Notes: generated by a model not told the origin, from the sequence alone. DNA of 64,000 bases from Lachnospiraceae bacterium (GCA_017391465.1 JAFOYH010000103.1:1-64000); one strand, 5' to 3'. Positions 25,486 through 34,562 are shown, counted from the stretch's first letter. A program made the numbers and translations.

Positions 25486-26919
25486 ATGCAAATGGTATTA
25501 GTCATTTTAGGGATTATTGCTGGATTGATCTGTGTGCTGCTGATTAAGACAGTTATGATCAAGCCGACATCGGCAAAAACAATAAAAATAGAATTGGATC
25601 AGACGGAAAGATCGGATGTCTACGGAGAACGTTTAGCCCGCATGGTTCGTCATGAAACCGTTTCTTACCGAAATCAGCAAAATCGTGCAAAATTTTATGA
25701 ATTTCATAAATTACTGGAAGAATTATTTCCAAATGTTTATACGACATGTGAAAAACATATATTTAATGGAAGTCTTTTGTTTAAATGGTCTGGAAAAAAT
25801 CAGAGCGAACCCGTTCTGCTCATGAGTCATCAGGATGTCGTTGAAGCTGCAGGGAAATGGGATCATGAACCATTTGCCGGAGATATCGATGATGAAGGAC
25901 GTGTTTGGGGACGTGGAACTGTAGATACAAAAGCAAGTCTGTTTTGTATATTCACGGCCGTGGAGGAGTTGATCACTGAAGGATTTGTTCCGGAATGTGA
26001 TGTGTACATTGCAAGCAGCTGTACTGAAGAATGGGGTGGTGAAGGAGCTCCAACAACGGTTGCATATTTAAAAGATCGTGGTATTCGTTTAAAACTTGTT
26101 TTGGATGAAGGCGGTATGGTTGTTCAGAATCCGATGGCTGGAGTTACAGGTACATATGCCATGATGGGGATTGTTGAAAAAGGCTATGGTGACATTCAAT
26201 TTATTGCGAAAAGTAAAGGCGGTCATGCAAGTGCTCCGGGAAAAAACACGCCGTTGGTACGTTTGGGCAAGTTTATGGCAGCAGTAGATAAAAAATCACC
26301 CTTTAAGTTGGAAATGTCCCCTGTTGTTGAGGAACTTTTGAAACGCATGGCACCAAATTGTGACTTTGGAATGCGTTTGCTTTTTTCAAATGTGAATATA
26401 TTTAAACCGTTATTATTAAAAATAATGCCTGCAGTTAGCCCGGTGGCTGGTGCAATGCTTCATACGACATTGGCATTTACCATGGCAAAGGGATCGAATG
26501 GCGCAAATGTTTTACCTCAGGAGGCCAGTGTCATCGGAAACATGCGTTTTATTCAGCATCAGCCAAATGAAGAAAGTATTGAACTTGTACGAAAGATTGC
26601 TGCAAAGTATGATATAGAAACGAAAGTGATTTTTCAGGAACCGCCACATCCTGCGGTAGATTTTAAAGGAAAATCGTTCCGATTGGTTGAATCGGTTATC
26701 CATGAAATTTTTCCGGGGGTTGATCCATGTCCGTATGTGATGACAGGAGGAACAGATGCAAAGTATTACAGTGAAGTTTGTGACAGCTGCATTCGTTTTG
26801 CACCGCTGGTTATTGCACCAGAACAACAGGCCAGTGTGCATGGATTAAATGAAAATATTTTTAAAGGGGCATTGCCAAAAGGCGTTGATTTTTATAAAAT
26901 GGTTATCAAAAGAAGTTAG
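25486..26919 (+). CDS. Membrane-anchored M20 family metallopeptidase
   Basis: This 477-residue protein has an N-terminal hydrophobic segment (residues 2-24) followed by an M20 dipeptidase/carboxypeptidase-type domain. Metal ligands and catalytic residues are visible: LLMSHQDVVEA (His and Asp), GRGTVDTKA (bridging Asp), TEEWGGEGA (general-base Glu), LDEGGM and a late His in SVHGLNE. The domain order fits the human carnosinase-like/PM20D1-like branch with an extended dimerisation insert. The anchored form suggests action at the membrane; substrate unknown. Confidence 0.85.
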   Translation: MQMVLVILGIIAGLICVLLIKTVMIKPTSAKTIKIELDQTERSDVYGERLARMVRHETVSYRNQQNRAKFYEFHKLLEELFPNVYTTCEKHIFNGSLLFKWSGKNQSEPVLLMSHQDVVEAAGKWDHEPFAGDIDDEGRVWGRGTVDTKASLFCIFTAVEELITEGFVPECDVYIASSCTEEWGGEGAPTTVAYLKDRGIRLKLVLDEGGMVVQNPMAGVTGTYAMMGIVEKGYGDIQFIAKSKGGHASAPGKNTPLVRLGKFMAAVDKKSPFKLEMSPVVEELLKRMAPNCDFGMRLLFSNVNIFKPLLLKIMPAVSPVAGAMLHTTLAFTMAKGSNGANVLPQEASVIGNMRFIQHQPNEESIELVRKIAAKYDIETKVIFQEPPHPAVDFKGKSFRLVESVIHEIFPGVDPCPYVMTGGTDAKYYSEVCDSCIRFAPLVIAPEQQASVHGLNENIFKGALPKGVDFYKMVIKRS

Positions 26920-27014
26920 ACGGCTCTATCTTATTGAGACGATAAGTCAAAAAGTATTTAAGTATGAGATAAGGGCATGATATAGAATAATTTCTAAGAC
27001 TAGGAGGAATTACA

Positions 27015-28001
27015 ATGAGCATTAAAGTAGGAATTATGGGATACGGCAATTTAGGTCGTGGAATTGAATGTGCGATTAAACAGAATGCAGATATGGAGCT
27101 TGCAGCTGTTTTTACACGTCGTGCACCTGAAACAGTAAAGATTTTGACAGAAGGTGTAAGTGTTTATCATGTCGATGATATTTTGAATTTGAAAGATAAA
27201 ATTGATGTGCTTATTCTTTGTGGTGGAAGTGCAACGGATCTTCCTGTTCAGACACCGGAGTATGCAAAGTACTTTACAGTAGTAGACAGCTTTGACACAC
27301 ATGCAAAGATTCCGGAACATTTTGCCAATGTGGATGTGTCGGCAAAAGAAAATGGTAATGTTGCAGTGATTTCCTGCGGTTGGGATCCGGGAATGTTTTC
27401 TTTGAATCGTCTCTATGCGAATGCGATTCTTCCAGATGGAAAAGATTATACATTCTGGGGCAAAGGTGTAAGTCAGGGTCATTCGGATGCTATTCGTCGT
27501 ATTGAAGGTGTATTAGATGCAAAACAGTATACGATTCCAGTGGATGAAGCACTTGCGGCTGTGAGAAGTGGTGCGAATCCGGATTTAACAACACGTCAGA
27601 AACATACACGTGAGTGCTTTGTTGTTGCAGCAGAAGATGCGGACAAAGCAAGAATTGAAAGTGAAATCGTAAACATGCCAAACTATTTTGCGGATTATGA
27701 CACAACAGTTCATTTTATTACAATGGAAGAATTAAAACGTGATCACAGTGGCATTCCTCACGGTGGTTTTGTTATTCGTTCCGGAAAAACCGGATGGAAC
27801 GGAGAACATACTCATATTATCGAATATAGTTTGAAATTGGATTCTAATCCGGAATTTACATCCAGTGTGATCGTAGCAGCAGCACGTGCGGCTGTACGTA
27901 TGAAAAAAGAAGGAATGACAGGATGCAAGACCATGTTTGATATTCCACCGGCATATTTAAGCCCACTCTCTGGCGAAGAATTGCGTAAACATTTGTTATA
28001 A
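27015..28001 (+). CDS. ddh: meso-Diaminopimelate dehydrogenase
   Basis: This 328-residue protein matches meso-DAP dehydrogenase throughout: NADPH fold MGYGNLGRGIE (residues 9-19), AVFTRR, and the substrate-binding region with CGWDPGMFSLNRLYANAILP near 119-138 and WGKGVSQGHSDAIRRIEGV. It makes meso-diaminopimelate from tetrahydrodipicolinate in one NADPH-dependent step, for lysine and peptidoglycan. Length equals the family norm. Good AGGAGG ribosome binding site and its own terminator; apparently monocistronic. Confidence 0.92.
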   Translation: MSIKVGIMGYGNLGRGIECAIKQNADMELAAVFTRRAPETVKILTEGVSVYHVDDILNLKDKIDVLILCGGSATDLPVQTPEYAKYFTVVDSFDTHAKIPEHFANVDVSAKENGNVAVISCGWDPGMFSLNRLYANAILPDGKDYTFWGKGVSQGHSDAIRRIEGVLDAKQYTIPVDEALAAVRSGANPDLTTRQKHTRECFVVAAEDADKARIESEIVNMPNYFADYDTTVHFITMEELKRDHSGIPHGGFVIRSGKTGWNGEHTHIIEYSLKLDSNPEFTSSVIVAAARAAVRMKKEGMTGCKTMFDIPPAYLSPLSGEELRKHLL

Positions 28002-28040
28002 TCGAATTGTATTTTGCTGAAAAGATATAGAAAAAACATT

Positions 28041-28081
28041 CAGGCAACTCAAATGCATAAATTTGAGTTGCCTGTTTTTGT
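28041..28081 (+). terminator. Terminator of ddh
   Basis: CAGGCAACTCAAAT pairs with ATTTGAGTTGCCTG (ending 28075), then TTTTT. It also serves the convergent minus-strand genes. Confidence 0.8.
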
Positions 28082-28093
28082 AATAAGACAGCG

Positions 28094-28750
28094 TTATTTT
28101 CCTAATACGATTTTTCTGAAAACGAGATAGGAATAAACGTATAAAAAGATAATAGAACCAAGTAAAAAAGGAACCAGGACAAATTCGATAAAATGGGAAT
28201 TATCTATGAGTGCACCTATGACAAATAAGATTCCCATAATACAAAAAAGAATTCCGCCCATTTTGTGAGTTTTGCGCCATACGTCTTCATTGGCCAGAGT
28301 CCATGGTGTTTTTATACCGAAGAAGTAATTGGAACGTACCTGAGGAATACGATTGCCAAAGGCAATAAACATAATACCAATAGCCACTGGAAGCAGCGTA
28401 TGGATGTTGACATTGTAACCGAGTGCGGCAAGTACACTTAACCAGCTGCATGCGATCAGAAGTAATGTCACACCGATAGTGAACAACAGATAGACATGGA
28501 TGTGTTTTTTATAGTTTTCTTTTCTTGGATCAATCTCTGGTAAGAAGACCATTAAAAATAAAATGATGATTGGTAAAGCTGCCAGAACAAGATCCATGTA
28601 TTTTTGTCCCCAGTTGGAAACTTCACCGCCTGTACTCCATTGGATAGGAATGACATCCGGAAGCATTGGATAAACAAAAATATGTCCAATAAAGGATATT
28701 ATGCACAGAATTAATAATATCCAGGTTGTTTTTGTGAAATGTTTTTTCAT
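28094..28750 (-). CDS. SdpI-like membrane immunity/signalling protein
   Basis: This 218-residue protein has six hydrophobic segments: a DUF1648 N-terminal part (LPDVIPIQWSTGGEVSNWG) and the SdpI signature NYFFGIKTPWTLANEDVW near residues 140-157. In Bacillus subtilis SdpI gives immunity to the SDP toxin and sequesters the repressor SdpR at the membrane. The preceding gene is an SdpR homologue with a 4-base overlap. No toxin gene is present, so this is an orphan pair. Confidence 0.82.
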   Translation of the reverse strand: MKKHFTKTTWILLILCIISFIGHIFVYPMLPDVIPIQWSTGGEVSNWGQKYMDLVLAALPIIILFLMVFLPEIDPRKENYKKHIHVYLLFTIGVTLLLIACSWLSVLAALGYNVNIHTLLPVAIGIMFIAFGNRIPQVRSNYFFGIKTPWTLANEDVWRKTHKMGGILFCIMGILFVIGALIDNSHFIEFVLVPFLLGSIIFLYVYSYLVFRKIVLGK

Positions 28751-29031
28751 AATGAATCCTCCTTGCCTTTTTGCTCTTTCTGTTTGAAATTAAAAAACCA
28801 ACGGATTAAATCTTGGAATATTGTCATATTTAAACTATAGATAATATTCTGTCCCTGACGTTCATCAAGTACCAGCTCGCTGTTTTTTAGAACACTGAGG
28901 TGATGACTGATCGAAGGTTTTGTCATATTAAAATGTTCGGCAATTTCACCGGCGGTCATGTCACGTTCCTGCAATAATTTTAAAATTTGTCGACGTGTCG
29001 GATCGGCTAAAGCCTTAAATGCATTATTCAC
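28747..29031 (-). CDS. SdpR-like ArsR-family autorepressor
   Basis: This 94-residue winged-helix repressor has FKALADPTRRQILKLLQERD at residues 5-24 and a recognition helix in MTKPSISHHLSVLKNSELV. There are no metal-binding cysteines, as in SdpR. Its stop overlaps the sdpI-like ATG (ATGA). A perfect 24-base palindrome lies directly upstream and is the likely operator. Confidence 0.85.
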   Translation of the reverse strand: MNNAFKALADPTRRQILKLLQERDMTAGEIAEHFNMTKPSISHHLSVLKNSELVLDERQGQNIIYSLNMTIFQDLIRWFFNFKQKEQKGKEDSL

Positions 29032-29056
29032 TTAAAAACCTCCTTTCCGGATTTAG

Positions 29057-29080
29057 ATATTTAGATAATTATCTAAATAT
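29057..29080. promoter_or_regulatory. Palindromic operator of the sdpRI-like pair
   Basis: The 24 bases form a perfect inverted repeat with arms ATATTTAGATAA / TTATCTAAATAT, about 25 bases upstream of the repressor start, where autorepression is expected. A further direct copy of ATTTAGATA begins at 29051. Confidence 0.65.
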
Positions 29081-29170
29081 ATGATAGGATGTTTTAAACA
29101 AAAAGTCAATGAGAACATAGATGTACCATGATGAATAAATGAAATTGAATACCAGCGTGATTTAAAAAAC

Positions 29171-29199
29171 TTGACAATAAAAATTTCGATGATTATAAT
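29171..29199 (+). promoter_or_regulatory. Sigma-A promoter of T-box-thrS
   Basis: TTGACA (29171-29176), 17-base spacer and TATAAT (29194-29199): a perfect consensus. Confidence 0.8.
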
Positions 29200-29205
29200 G
29201 AGAAT

Positions 29206-29442
29206 AACGCGATGATGAGACGAGTAGGATATGAAACATCACAGAGAGGGGCCGTTTGCTGGAAGTGCCCTGTTGGGAAATATCTGAAGACTACCTCGGA
29301 GTGGCTCTAATCCAGCCCGGTGATTCCGTTATCATCAAAATGAAGTGGTTTAACGTAAGTTTACTTGCGTAACAAAAAGGGTGGAACCGCGAGAATAACT
29401 CGTCCCTTTCTGTCAGTAATGATAGAAAGTGGACGTTTTTTT
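29206..29442 (+). ncRNA. T-box riboswitch controlling thrS
   Basis: The leader contains the T-box core AGGGTGGAACCGCG (29378-29391). Stem I elements are AGTA near 29222 and, on the 3' side, GAAGACTACC near 29285, where the specifier can be ACT or ACC, both threonine codons. A terminator hairpin follows (CGTCC...TTTCT with AGAAAG...GGACG, 29401-29435, followed by seven T). Uncharged tRNA-Thr should stabilise the antiterminator and allow thrS transcription. Confidence 0.9.
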
Positions 29443-29501
29443 ATGTATCTTTCTATCAAACTGAATTTTTAATACAGAATATGTGAAGGGAGAACAGAAA
29501 C

Positions 29502-31454
29502 ATGAAAGTAACATTAAAAGATGGATCATTCAAAGAATATGATCATGCAATGTCTGTTATTGACATTGCAAAAGATATTTCTGAGGGTTTAGCAAGAGCA
29601 GCATGTGCAGGCGAAGTGAACGGTGAGGTTGTAGATCTTCGTACAGTTGTGGATGCAGATTGTGAACTTGCAATTTTAACATTTGATGACGAAAAAGGTA
29701 AAGCAGCTTTACGTCATACAACATCCCACATTTTAGCTCAGGCTGTCAAACGCTTATATCCAGATGCAAAATGTGCGATTGGACCATCCATTGAATCTGG
29801 TTTTTATTATGACTTTGATATGCCATCTTTAAACAGAGATGATTTAGATAAGATCGAAGCAGAAATGAAGAAAATTATTAAAGAAAATCCGGCGATTGAA
29901 AGATTTGAACTTCCTAGAGCTGAAGCGATTGCTTTAATGAAAGAAAAAGAAGAACCATATAAAGTGGAACTCATCGAAGATTTACCAGAAGACGCAATTA
30001 TTTCTTTCTATAAACAGGGGGATTTTACAGATCTTTGTGCAGGTCCTCATCTTATGTCTATGAAGAATATCAAAGCTTATAAACTTATTTCTTCTTCCGG
30101 TGCTTACTGGAGAGGAAGCGAAAAGAATAAGATGTTAACACGTATTTACGGAACTGCATATACAAAGAAAGCAGATCTTGAAGCACATATGCAGCACCTT
30201 GAAGATATTAAGATGCGTGACCATAATAAACTTGGTCGTGAAATGAAACTTTTCACAACAGTTGATGTTATTGGTCAGGGTCTTCCTCTTATCATGCCAA
30301 ATGGTGTAATCATGATGCAGGAAATGCAGCGTTGGATCGAAGATGAAGAAGCAAAACGCGGTTATGTTCGTACAAAAACACCATTGATGGCTAAGAGCGA
30401 TCTTTATAAGATTTCCGGTCACTGGGATCATTATAAAGATGGTATGTTTGTTCTTGGTGATGAAGAAGTGGATAAAGAAGTATTTGCACTTCGTCCGATG
30501 ACATGTCCATTCCAGTATTATGTATATAAAGCTGAACAGCACAGCTACCGTGATCTTCCAATTCGTTATGGTGAAACATCCACATTATTCCGTAATGAAG
30601 ATTCCGGTGAAATGCACGGTTTAACACGTGTGCGTCAGTTTACAATTTCCGAAGGTCATTTGATCGTAAGACCAGATCAGATGGTTAAAGAGTTTAAGGA
30701 TTGTATCGCACTTGCTCAGCATTGTTTAAAAGTTCTCGGTGTAGAAGAAGATGTCACTTATCATCTTTCTAAATGGGATCCTGAAAATAGAGAAAAATAC
30801 ATTGGCGAGCCGGAAGTTTGGGAAGAAACAGAAGGTCATATCCGTCAGATGTTAAATGAATTAAATATTCCATTTACAGAAGATGTTGGCGAAGCTGCAT
30901 TCTATGGACCAAAAGTTGATATTAATGCTAAGAATGTATATGGTAAAGAAGATACAATGATCACAATTCAGTGGGATGCTTTGCTTGCTGAACAGTTTGA
31001 TATGTATTTCATCGATGAAAATGGCGAAAAGAAACGTCCATACATCATTCATCGTACATCCATGGGATGTTATGAACGTACATTGGCATGGTTAGTGGAA
31101 AAATATGCAGGTTTATTCCCAACATGGCTTTGTCCGGAACAGGTACGTGTATTACCAATCTCTGAAAAATATGAAGCATATGCAGAAAGTGTATTAGCAG
31201 CACTTAAAGATAATGGTATCCGTGCAACAGCAGATCACCGTGCAGAAAAGATTGGTTATAAGATTCGTGAAGCAAGACTTCAGAAGATTCCATACTTACT
31301 TGTTGTAGGTGCAAAAGAAGAAGAAGAAAATCGTGTTTCTGTAAGAAGCCGTTACCTTGGTGATGAAGGACAGAAGGTACTTGATGACTTCATCGATGCC
31401 ATCTGCAAAGAAATTCGTACAAAAGAAATTCGTAAGATTGAAGTAGAGGCATAA
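29502..31454 (+). CDS. thrS: Threonine-tRNA ligase
   Basis: This 650-residue class II synthetase has an N-terminal TGS domain (residues 1-62) and an editing domain with HTTSHILAQAVKRLYP near 70-85 and the zinc-like DLCAGPH near 176. The catalytic core (about 245-540) has the zinc ligands in RPMTCPFQYYVYK and motif 2 RNEDSGEMHGLTRVRQF, and the anticodon-binding domain runs from about 545. Length is normal. Controlled by the T-box upstream; followed after 2 bases by a small membrane-anchored protein gene. Confidence 0.95.
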   Translation: MKVTLKDGSFKEYDHAMSVIDIAKDISEGLARAACAGEVNGEVVDLRTVVDADCELAILTFDDEKGKAALRHTTSHILAQAVKRLYPDAKCAIGPSIESGFYYDFDMPSLNRDDLDKIEAEMKKIIKENPAIERFELPRAEAIALMKEKEEPYKVELIEDLPEDAIISFYKQGDFTDLCAGPHLMSMKNIKAYKLISSSGAYWRGSEKNKMLTRIYGTAYTKKADLEAHMQHLEDIKMRDHNKLGREMKLFTTVDVIGQGLPLIMPNGVIMMQEMQRWIEDEEAKRGYVRTKTPLMAKSDLYKISGHWDHYKDGMFVLGDEEVDKEVFALRPMTCPFQYYVYKAEQHSYRDLPIRYGETSTLFRNEDSGEMHGLTRVRQFTISEGHLIVRPDQMVKEFKDCIALAQHCLKVLGVEEDVTYHLSKWDPENREKYIGEPEVWEETEGHIRQMLNELNIPFTEDVGEAAFYGPKVDINAKNVYGKEDTMITIQWDALLAEQFDMYFIDENGEKKRPYIIHRTSMGCYERTLAWLVEKYAGLFPTWLCPEQVRVLPISEKYEAYAESVLAALKDNGIRATADHRAEKIGYKIREARLQKIPYLLVVGAKEEEENRVSVRSRYLGDEGQKVLDDFIDAICKEIRTKEIRKIEVEA

Positions 31455-31456
31455 GT

Positions 31457-32038
31457 ATGTTTCAGAAATATCGTAAATTAATTATAGCTTTAATTATTGT
31501 CTTCGCAATTCCGGTTTTCATTTTGTTGTGTTGTGACATTACAATAAAAGAAGTAGATGAAAATGCTGAGACGGAAACAGAAACTGTTGTAGAGACTGTA
31601 GATCCTCTGGATGCATCGGCGCTTGTAGCCTTTGATACAGGCAAAGGATTAACAATCAAAATGAGTTCAGAAATGGAAGAAGAAAAATCAGGAGATTATT
31701 CTGTTTATTATTTTGCAGAGAACTTAATGGTATCTGTAAAAAAAGTGACGTTTGAGGAACTTATTGAAGAAGGTACAGCAGATGAAAAGACAACCATTGA
31801 AGAATATATTCAAATGGTGGAAAATGCCAATGAAAATGTATCTTTTACAAAAGATAGTTATGGCAATTTTTCAACGACCTATTCAGCTGCAGATGATAAA
31901 TATGAAATGATTTATTATGTAACTGTACGGAAGGGTTCAGATGCGTTTTGGCTGATCAATTTTGCAGGTCTTGAAGAAGAAAAAGATATACGTATTCCTC
32001 AGTTTGAACTTTGGGGAAGCACAATTGCAGTTCAGTAA
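31457..32038 (+). CDS. Small membrane-anchored protein of unknown function
   Basis: This 193-residue protein has an uncleaved-looking hydrophobic N-terminus (residues 9-27), a Glu/Thr-rich linker (about 33-48) and an extracytoplasmic globular domain with alternating strands (about 55-193). The two cysteines at the end of the helix (LLCCD) do not form a clear lipobox. It is 2 bases after thrS and cotranscribed with it, which tells little about its role. I do not recognise the family. Confidence 0.65.
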   Translation: MFQKYRKLIIALIIVFAIPVFILLCCDITIKEVDENAETETETVVETVDPLDASALVAFDTGKGLTIKMSSEMEEEKSGDYSVYYFAENLMVSVKKVTFEELIEEGTADEKTTIEEYIQMVENANENVSFTKDSYGNFSTTYSAADDKYEMIYYVTVRKGSDAFWLINFAGLEEEKDIRIPQFELWGSTIAVQ

Positions 32039-32097
32039 AATAAATATTTATATAAATTCATCATCGAAAAATAGTTAAAAATGTGAGAGGAATTTGC

Positions 32098-32127
32098 TTG
32101 ACAATGGGTATGTACCTATGTTATTAT
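32098..32127 (+). promoter_or_regulatory. Promoter of infC-rpmI-rplT
   Basis: TTGACA (32098-32103) with TATTAT (32122-32127) at 18 bases, or TTATTA at 17. Confidence 0.6.
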
Positions 32128-32129
32128 CT

Positions 32130-32270
32130 TTAAGGTGTTTAGAACACGATAAGAAAGCAGAGTACTCACTCTCACCTTAGCATTTGGAATGACTCGGGTT
32201 TATATTCAGAAAGATTGGCACAATTGTGTCTTAATGAATGGTGAGTAGTATGCTGCTCACCATTTTTTTA
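32130..32270 (+). ncRNA. Leader of the infC operon, L20-type autoregulatory RNA
   Basis: A roughly 140-base leader ends in an intrinsic terminator (TGGTGAG 32239-32245, CTCACCA 32256-32262, then seven T) before infC. The segment GGTGTTTAGAACACGATAAG with a later GCAGAG...CTCACC has local hairpins. In Firmicutes the infC-rpmI-rplT operon is attenuated by ribosomal protein L20 binding such a leader. I assign this from gene context and the terminator, without a secondary-structure calculation. Confidence 0.6.
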
Positions 32271-32295
32271 ATTGATGAATATGGAGGTGTCAGTT

Positions 32296-32805
32296 ATTAG
32301 CGAATTAATGATCAACGAGCAGATTCGAGACAGGGAAGTACGTTTGATTAATGCAGACGGCGAACAGTTAGGAGTAATGTCCTCTAAGGAAGCCATGAAA
32401 TTAGCAAAAGAAGCTAATCTTGACTTGGTTAAAATTGCTCCAAATGCCAAACCACCGGTATGTAAGATTATTGACTACGGTAAATATCGTTATGAGATGG
32501 CTCGTAAGGAAAAGGAAGCAAAAAAGAAACAGAAAGTGATTGAAGTGAAAGAGATTCGTTTATCTCCAAACATTGATGTCAATGACTTGAATACGAAGAT
32601 GAACCACGCACGTAAGTTTTTACAGGGCGGTAACCGCGTAAAAGTTTCTGTACGTTTCCGTGGACGTGAGTTGGCACATACCGCAACGGGTAAAGTGATT
32701 CTTGATGGATTTGCAGAAAAGTTATCAGATGTTGCAGTAATTGATAAACCAGCTAAGTTGGAAGGCAAGAGCATGGTTATGTTCTTATCAGAAAAACGCA
32801 ATTAA
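32296..32805 (+). CDS. infC: Translation initiation factor IF-3 (ATT start)
   Basis: This 169-residue IF-3 shows ELMINEQIRDREVRLI at the N-terminus, a lysine-rich linker (about 75-87) and the C-terminal domain with KVSVRFRGRELAHTATG. I place the start at ATT 32296 (ATT AGC GAA TTA ATG), 6 bases after GGAGGTG. infC of Bacillus subtilis also begins with ATT AGC, and IF-3 discriminates against such codons, giving autoregulation. Upstream in-frame ATG codons (32272, 32275) overlap or precede the ribosome binding site and are unlikely. Confidence 0.92.
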   Translation: MSELMINEQIRDREVRLINADGEQLGVMSSKEAMKLAKEANLDLVKIAPNAKPPVCKIIDYGKYRYEMARKEKEAKKKQKVIEVKEIRLSPNIDVNDLNTKMNHARKFLQGGNRVKVSVRFRGRELAHTATGKVILDGFAEKLSDVAVIDKPAKLEGKSMVMFLSEKRN

Positions 32806-32835
32806 TCATATGTTAATATTAAGGAGGATACAAAC

Positions 32836-33033
32836 ATGCCAAAGATCAAAACAAGCAGAGCAGCAGCAAAGCGTTTCAAAAAAACAGGTACTGGTAAATT
32901 AAAAAGAATGAAAGCTTACAAGAGCCATATCTTAACAAAGAAATCCAGAAAAACTAAGAGAAATCTTAGAAAAGCAGTGATGACTGATGCTACAAACGCA
33001 AAAGTTATGAAAAAGATTTTACCATACCTTTAA
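32836..33033 (+). CDS. rpmI: Ribosomal protein L35
   Basis: This 65-residue basic protein begins [20 protein letters not shown] and has the L35 block [18 protein letters not shown]. It sits between infC and rplT in the canonical order, with AGGAGG before the start. Confidence 0.95.
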   Translation: MPKIKTSRAAAKRFKKTGTGKLKRMKAYKSHILTKKSRKTKRNLRKAVMTDATNAKVMKKILPYL

Positions 33034-33058
33034 TAAGTAGAAACGGAGGAATATAATA

Positions 33059-33415
33059 ATGGCAAGAGTTAAAGGCGGATTAAACGCTAAAAAAAGACAT
33101 AACAGAACTTTAAAGCTGGCTAAAGGTTATAGAGGTGCCAGATCTAAACAGTATAGAGTTGCAAAACAGTCTGTAATGAGAGCATTAACAAGCTCTTTCG
33201 CAGGCAGAAAAGAAAGAAAACGTCAGTTCAGACAGCTTTGGATTGCAAGAATCAACGCTGCTGCAAGAATGAACGGTCTTTCTTACAGCAAATTAATGCA
33301 CGGTTTAAAAGTTGCTGGTGTTGACGTAAACCGTAAAATGCTTTCCGAAATGGCTATCAGTGATGCAGCTGGTTTCACAGCATTATGTGAAGTTGCTAAA
33401 GCTAATTTAGCATAA
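33059..33415 (+). CDS. rplT: Ribosomal protein L20
   Basis: This 118-residue 23S rRNA-binding protein begins [20 protein letters not shown] and has the signature block [20 protein letters not shown] near residues 57-76. Normal length. Last gene of the operon; its product is the expected repressor acting on the leader. Confidence 0.95.
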   Translation: MARVKGGLNAKKRHNRTLKLAKGYRGARSKQYRVAKQSVMRALTSSFAGRKERKRQFRQLWIARINAAARMNGLSYSKLMHGLKVAGVDVNRKMLSEMAISDAAGFTALCEVAKANLA

Positions 33416-33446
33416 TTCAATTTGAATTATTGTAATGGGTTATTAA

Positions 33447-33480
33447 AAAGATGTCTTGGGTTTTCAGGGCATCTTTTTTT
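33447..33480 (+). terminator. Terminator of the infC operon
   Basis: AAAGATGTC pairs with GGCATCTTT (one G-T pair), followed by TTTTTTT. Confidence 0.75.
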
Positions 33481-33502
33481 ATCCTCATAAAATCGCTCAG
33501 TA

Positions 33503-33531
33503 TTGACAAACGATCATCTGCTGTGCAAAAT
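33503..33531 (+). promoter_or_regulatory. Promoter of the DUF554 gene
   Basis: TTGACA (33503-33508), 17-base spacer and CAAAAT (33526-33531), 32 bases before the start codon. Confidence 0.5.
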
Positions 33532-33562
33532 AGGAGATATCTTAGAAAAAGAGGAATAGATT

Positions 33563-34288
33563 ATGTTTGGAATGGGAACAATCATCAATACGGTGGCTAT
33601 TGTCATTGGAGGGATTTTGGGCTATTTTTTTGGAGGTTTTTTAAAGGAAAGGCACCAGTCGAGTTTAAATATGGCTTGTGGTGTATGCGTTCTGTTTATT
33701 GGTGTTTCCGGGGCATTAGAAGGCATGTTGTCTATTAACGGAGACAGGCTTGTAAGTGGCAATTCCATGTTAGTCATCGTATGTCTTGCTTTAGGAGCAT
33801 TGATTGGAGAAATCATTAATATCGAAGATCGTTTTGAACGTTTTGGCGAATGGTTGAAGATTAAGACCGGAAATGCAAAAGATAAAAACTTTGTAGATGG
33901 ATTTGTAACATCTTCCTTGACTGTATGCATTGGCGCTATGGCCATTGTTGGATCTATACAGGATGGCATTCTTGGAGACTATTCGATTTTGGCTTTGAAG
34001 GCAGTGCTTGACTTGATCATTATTATGGTTATGACATGTTCTATGGGTAAAGGATGTGTTTTTTCTGCGATTCCAGTAGCAGTTTTTCAAGGAACGATCA
34101 CATGTCTTGCAAAAATGATTGAACCATTGATGACAGGAGCAGCTTTGGCGAACTTGTCACTTGTGGGATCTATTTTAATTTTTTGTGTTGGTATGAATCT
34201 TGTTTGGGGTAAGAAAGTGCGTGTAGCCAATTTGCTTCCGGCCATTATCATTGCGGTGGTTTTAGCATTTATGCCGATTAAATTGTAG
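33563..34288 (+). CDS. DUF554 family membrane protein
   Basis: This 241-residue protein has seven or so hydrophobic segments and typical DUF554 motifs: GTIINTVAIVIGGILGYFFG at the N-terminus, LGALIGEIINIEDRFERFGE near residue 75, and FVTSSLTVCIGAMAIVGSIQ near 112-131. It is thought to be a transporter-like protein of unknown substrate (YdfK-type). Monocistronic. Confidence 0.85.
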   Translation: MFGMGTIINTVAIVIGGILGYFFGGFLKERHQSSLNMACGVCVLFIGVSGALEGMLSINGDRLVSGNSMLVIVCLALGALIGEIINIEDRFERFGEWLKIKTGNAKDKNFVDGFVTSSLTVCIGAMAIVGSIQDGILGDYSILALKAVLDLIIIMVMTCSMGKGCVFSAIPVAVFQGTITCLAKMIEPLMTGAALANLSLVGSILIFCVGMNLVWGKKVRVANLLPAIIIAVVLAFMPIKL

Positions 34289-34347
34289 GCATTTCAATGA
34301 ATTGTAGATAATAAATTCAATTGTACAAAAAAAATAAAAAATTATGC

Positions 34348-34376
34348 TTGACAAATGATATAAAATAGATTAAGAT
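34348..34376 (+). promoter_or_regulatory. Promoter of tRNA-Asn
   Basis: TTGACA (34348-34353), 17-base spacer and TAAGAT (34371-34376), 14 bases before the tRNA. Confidence 0.65.
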
Positions 34377-34390
34377 AGTTAAAGTAATAA

Positions 34391-34463
34391 TCCTCGTTAG
34401 CTCAGTCGGTAGAGCGCATGACTGTTAATCATGATGTCGCTGGTTCGAGCCCGGCACGGGGAG
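34391..34463 (+). tRNA. tRNA-Asn (anticodon GTT)
   Basis: A complete cloverleaf: acceptor TCCTCGT / ACGGGGA (one T-G pair), D arm with AGCTCAGTCGGTAGAGC, anticodon loop CTGTTAA with GTT at 34424-34426, and T loop GGTTCGAGCCC. Discriminator G; CCA is not encoded. A strong terminator follows. Confidence 0.95.
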
Positions 34464-34466
34464 CGA

Positions 34467-34498
34467 TAAACCCACTGTTTTTGCAGTGGGTTTTTTGT
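34467..34498 (+). terminator. Terminator of tRNA-Asn
   Basis: AAACCCACTG pairs with CAGTGGGTTT across the loop TTTTTG, followed by further T residues. Confidence 0.8.
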
Positions 34499-34562
34499 TT
34501 AATTTCAAGTTAATATTTGGAAAAAATTTGAGGAAATAAAAGTCCATCGTTGTCAAAATGAT

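Noticed and set aside
33451..33738. A 95-codon frame overlapping the start of DUF554
   Set aside because: It begins within the infC operon terminator and runs in another frame through DUF554; codon composition is not protein-like.
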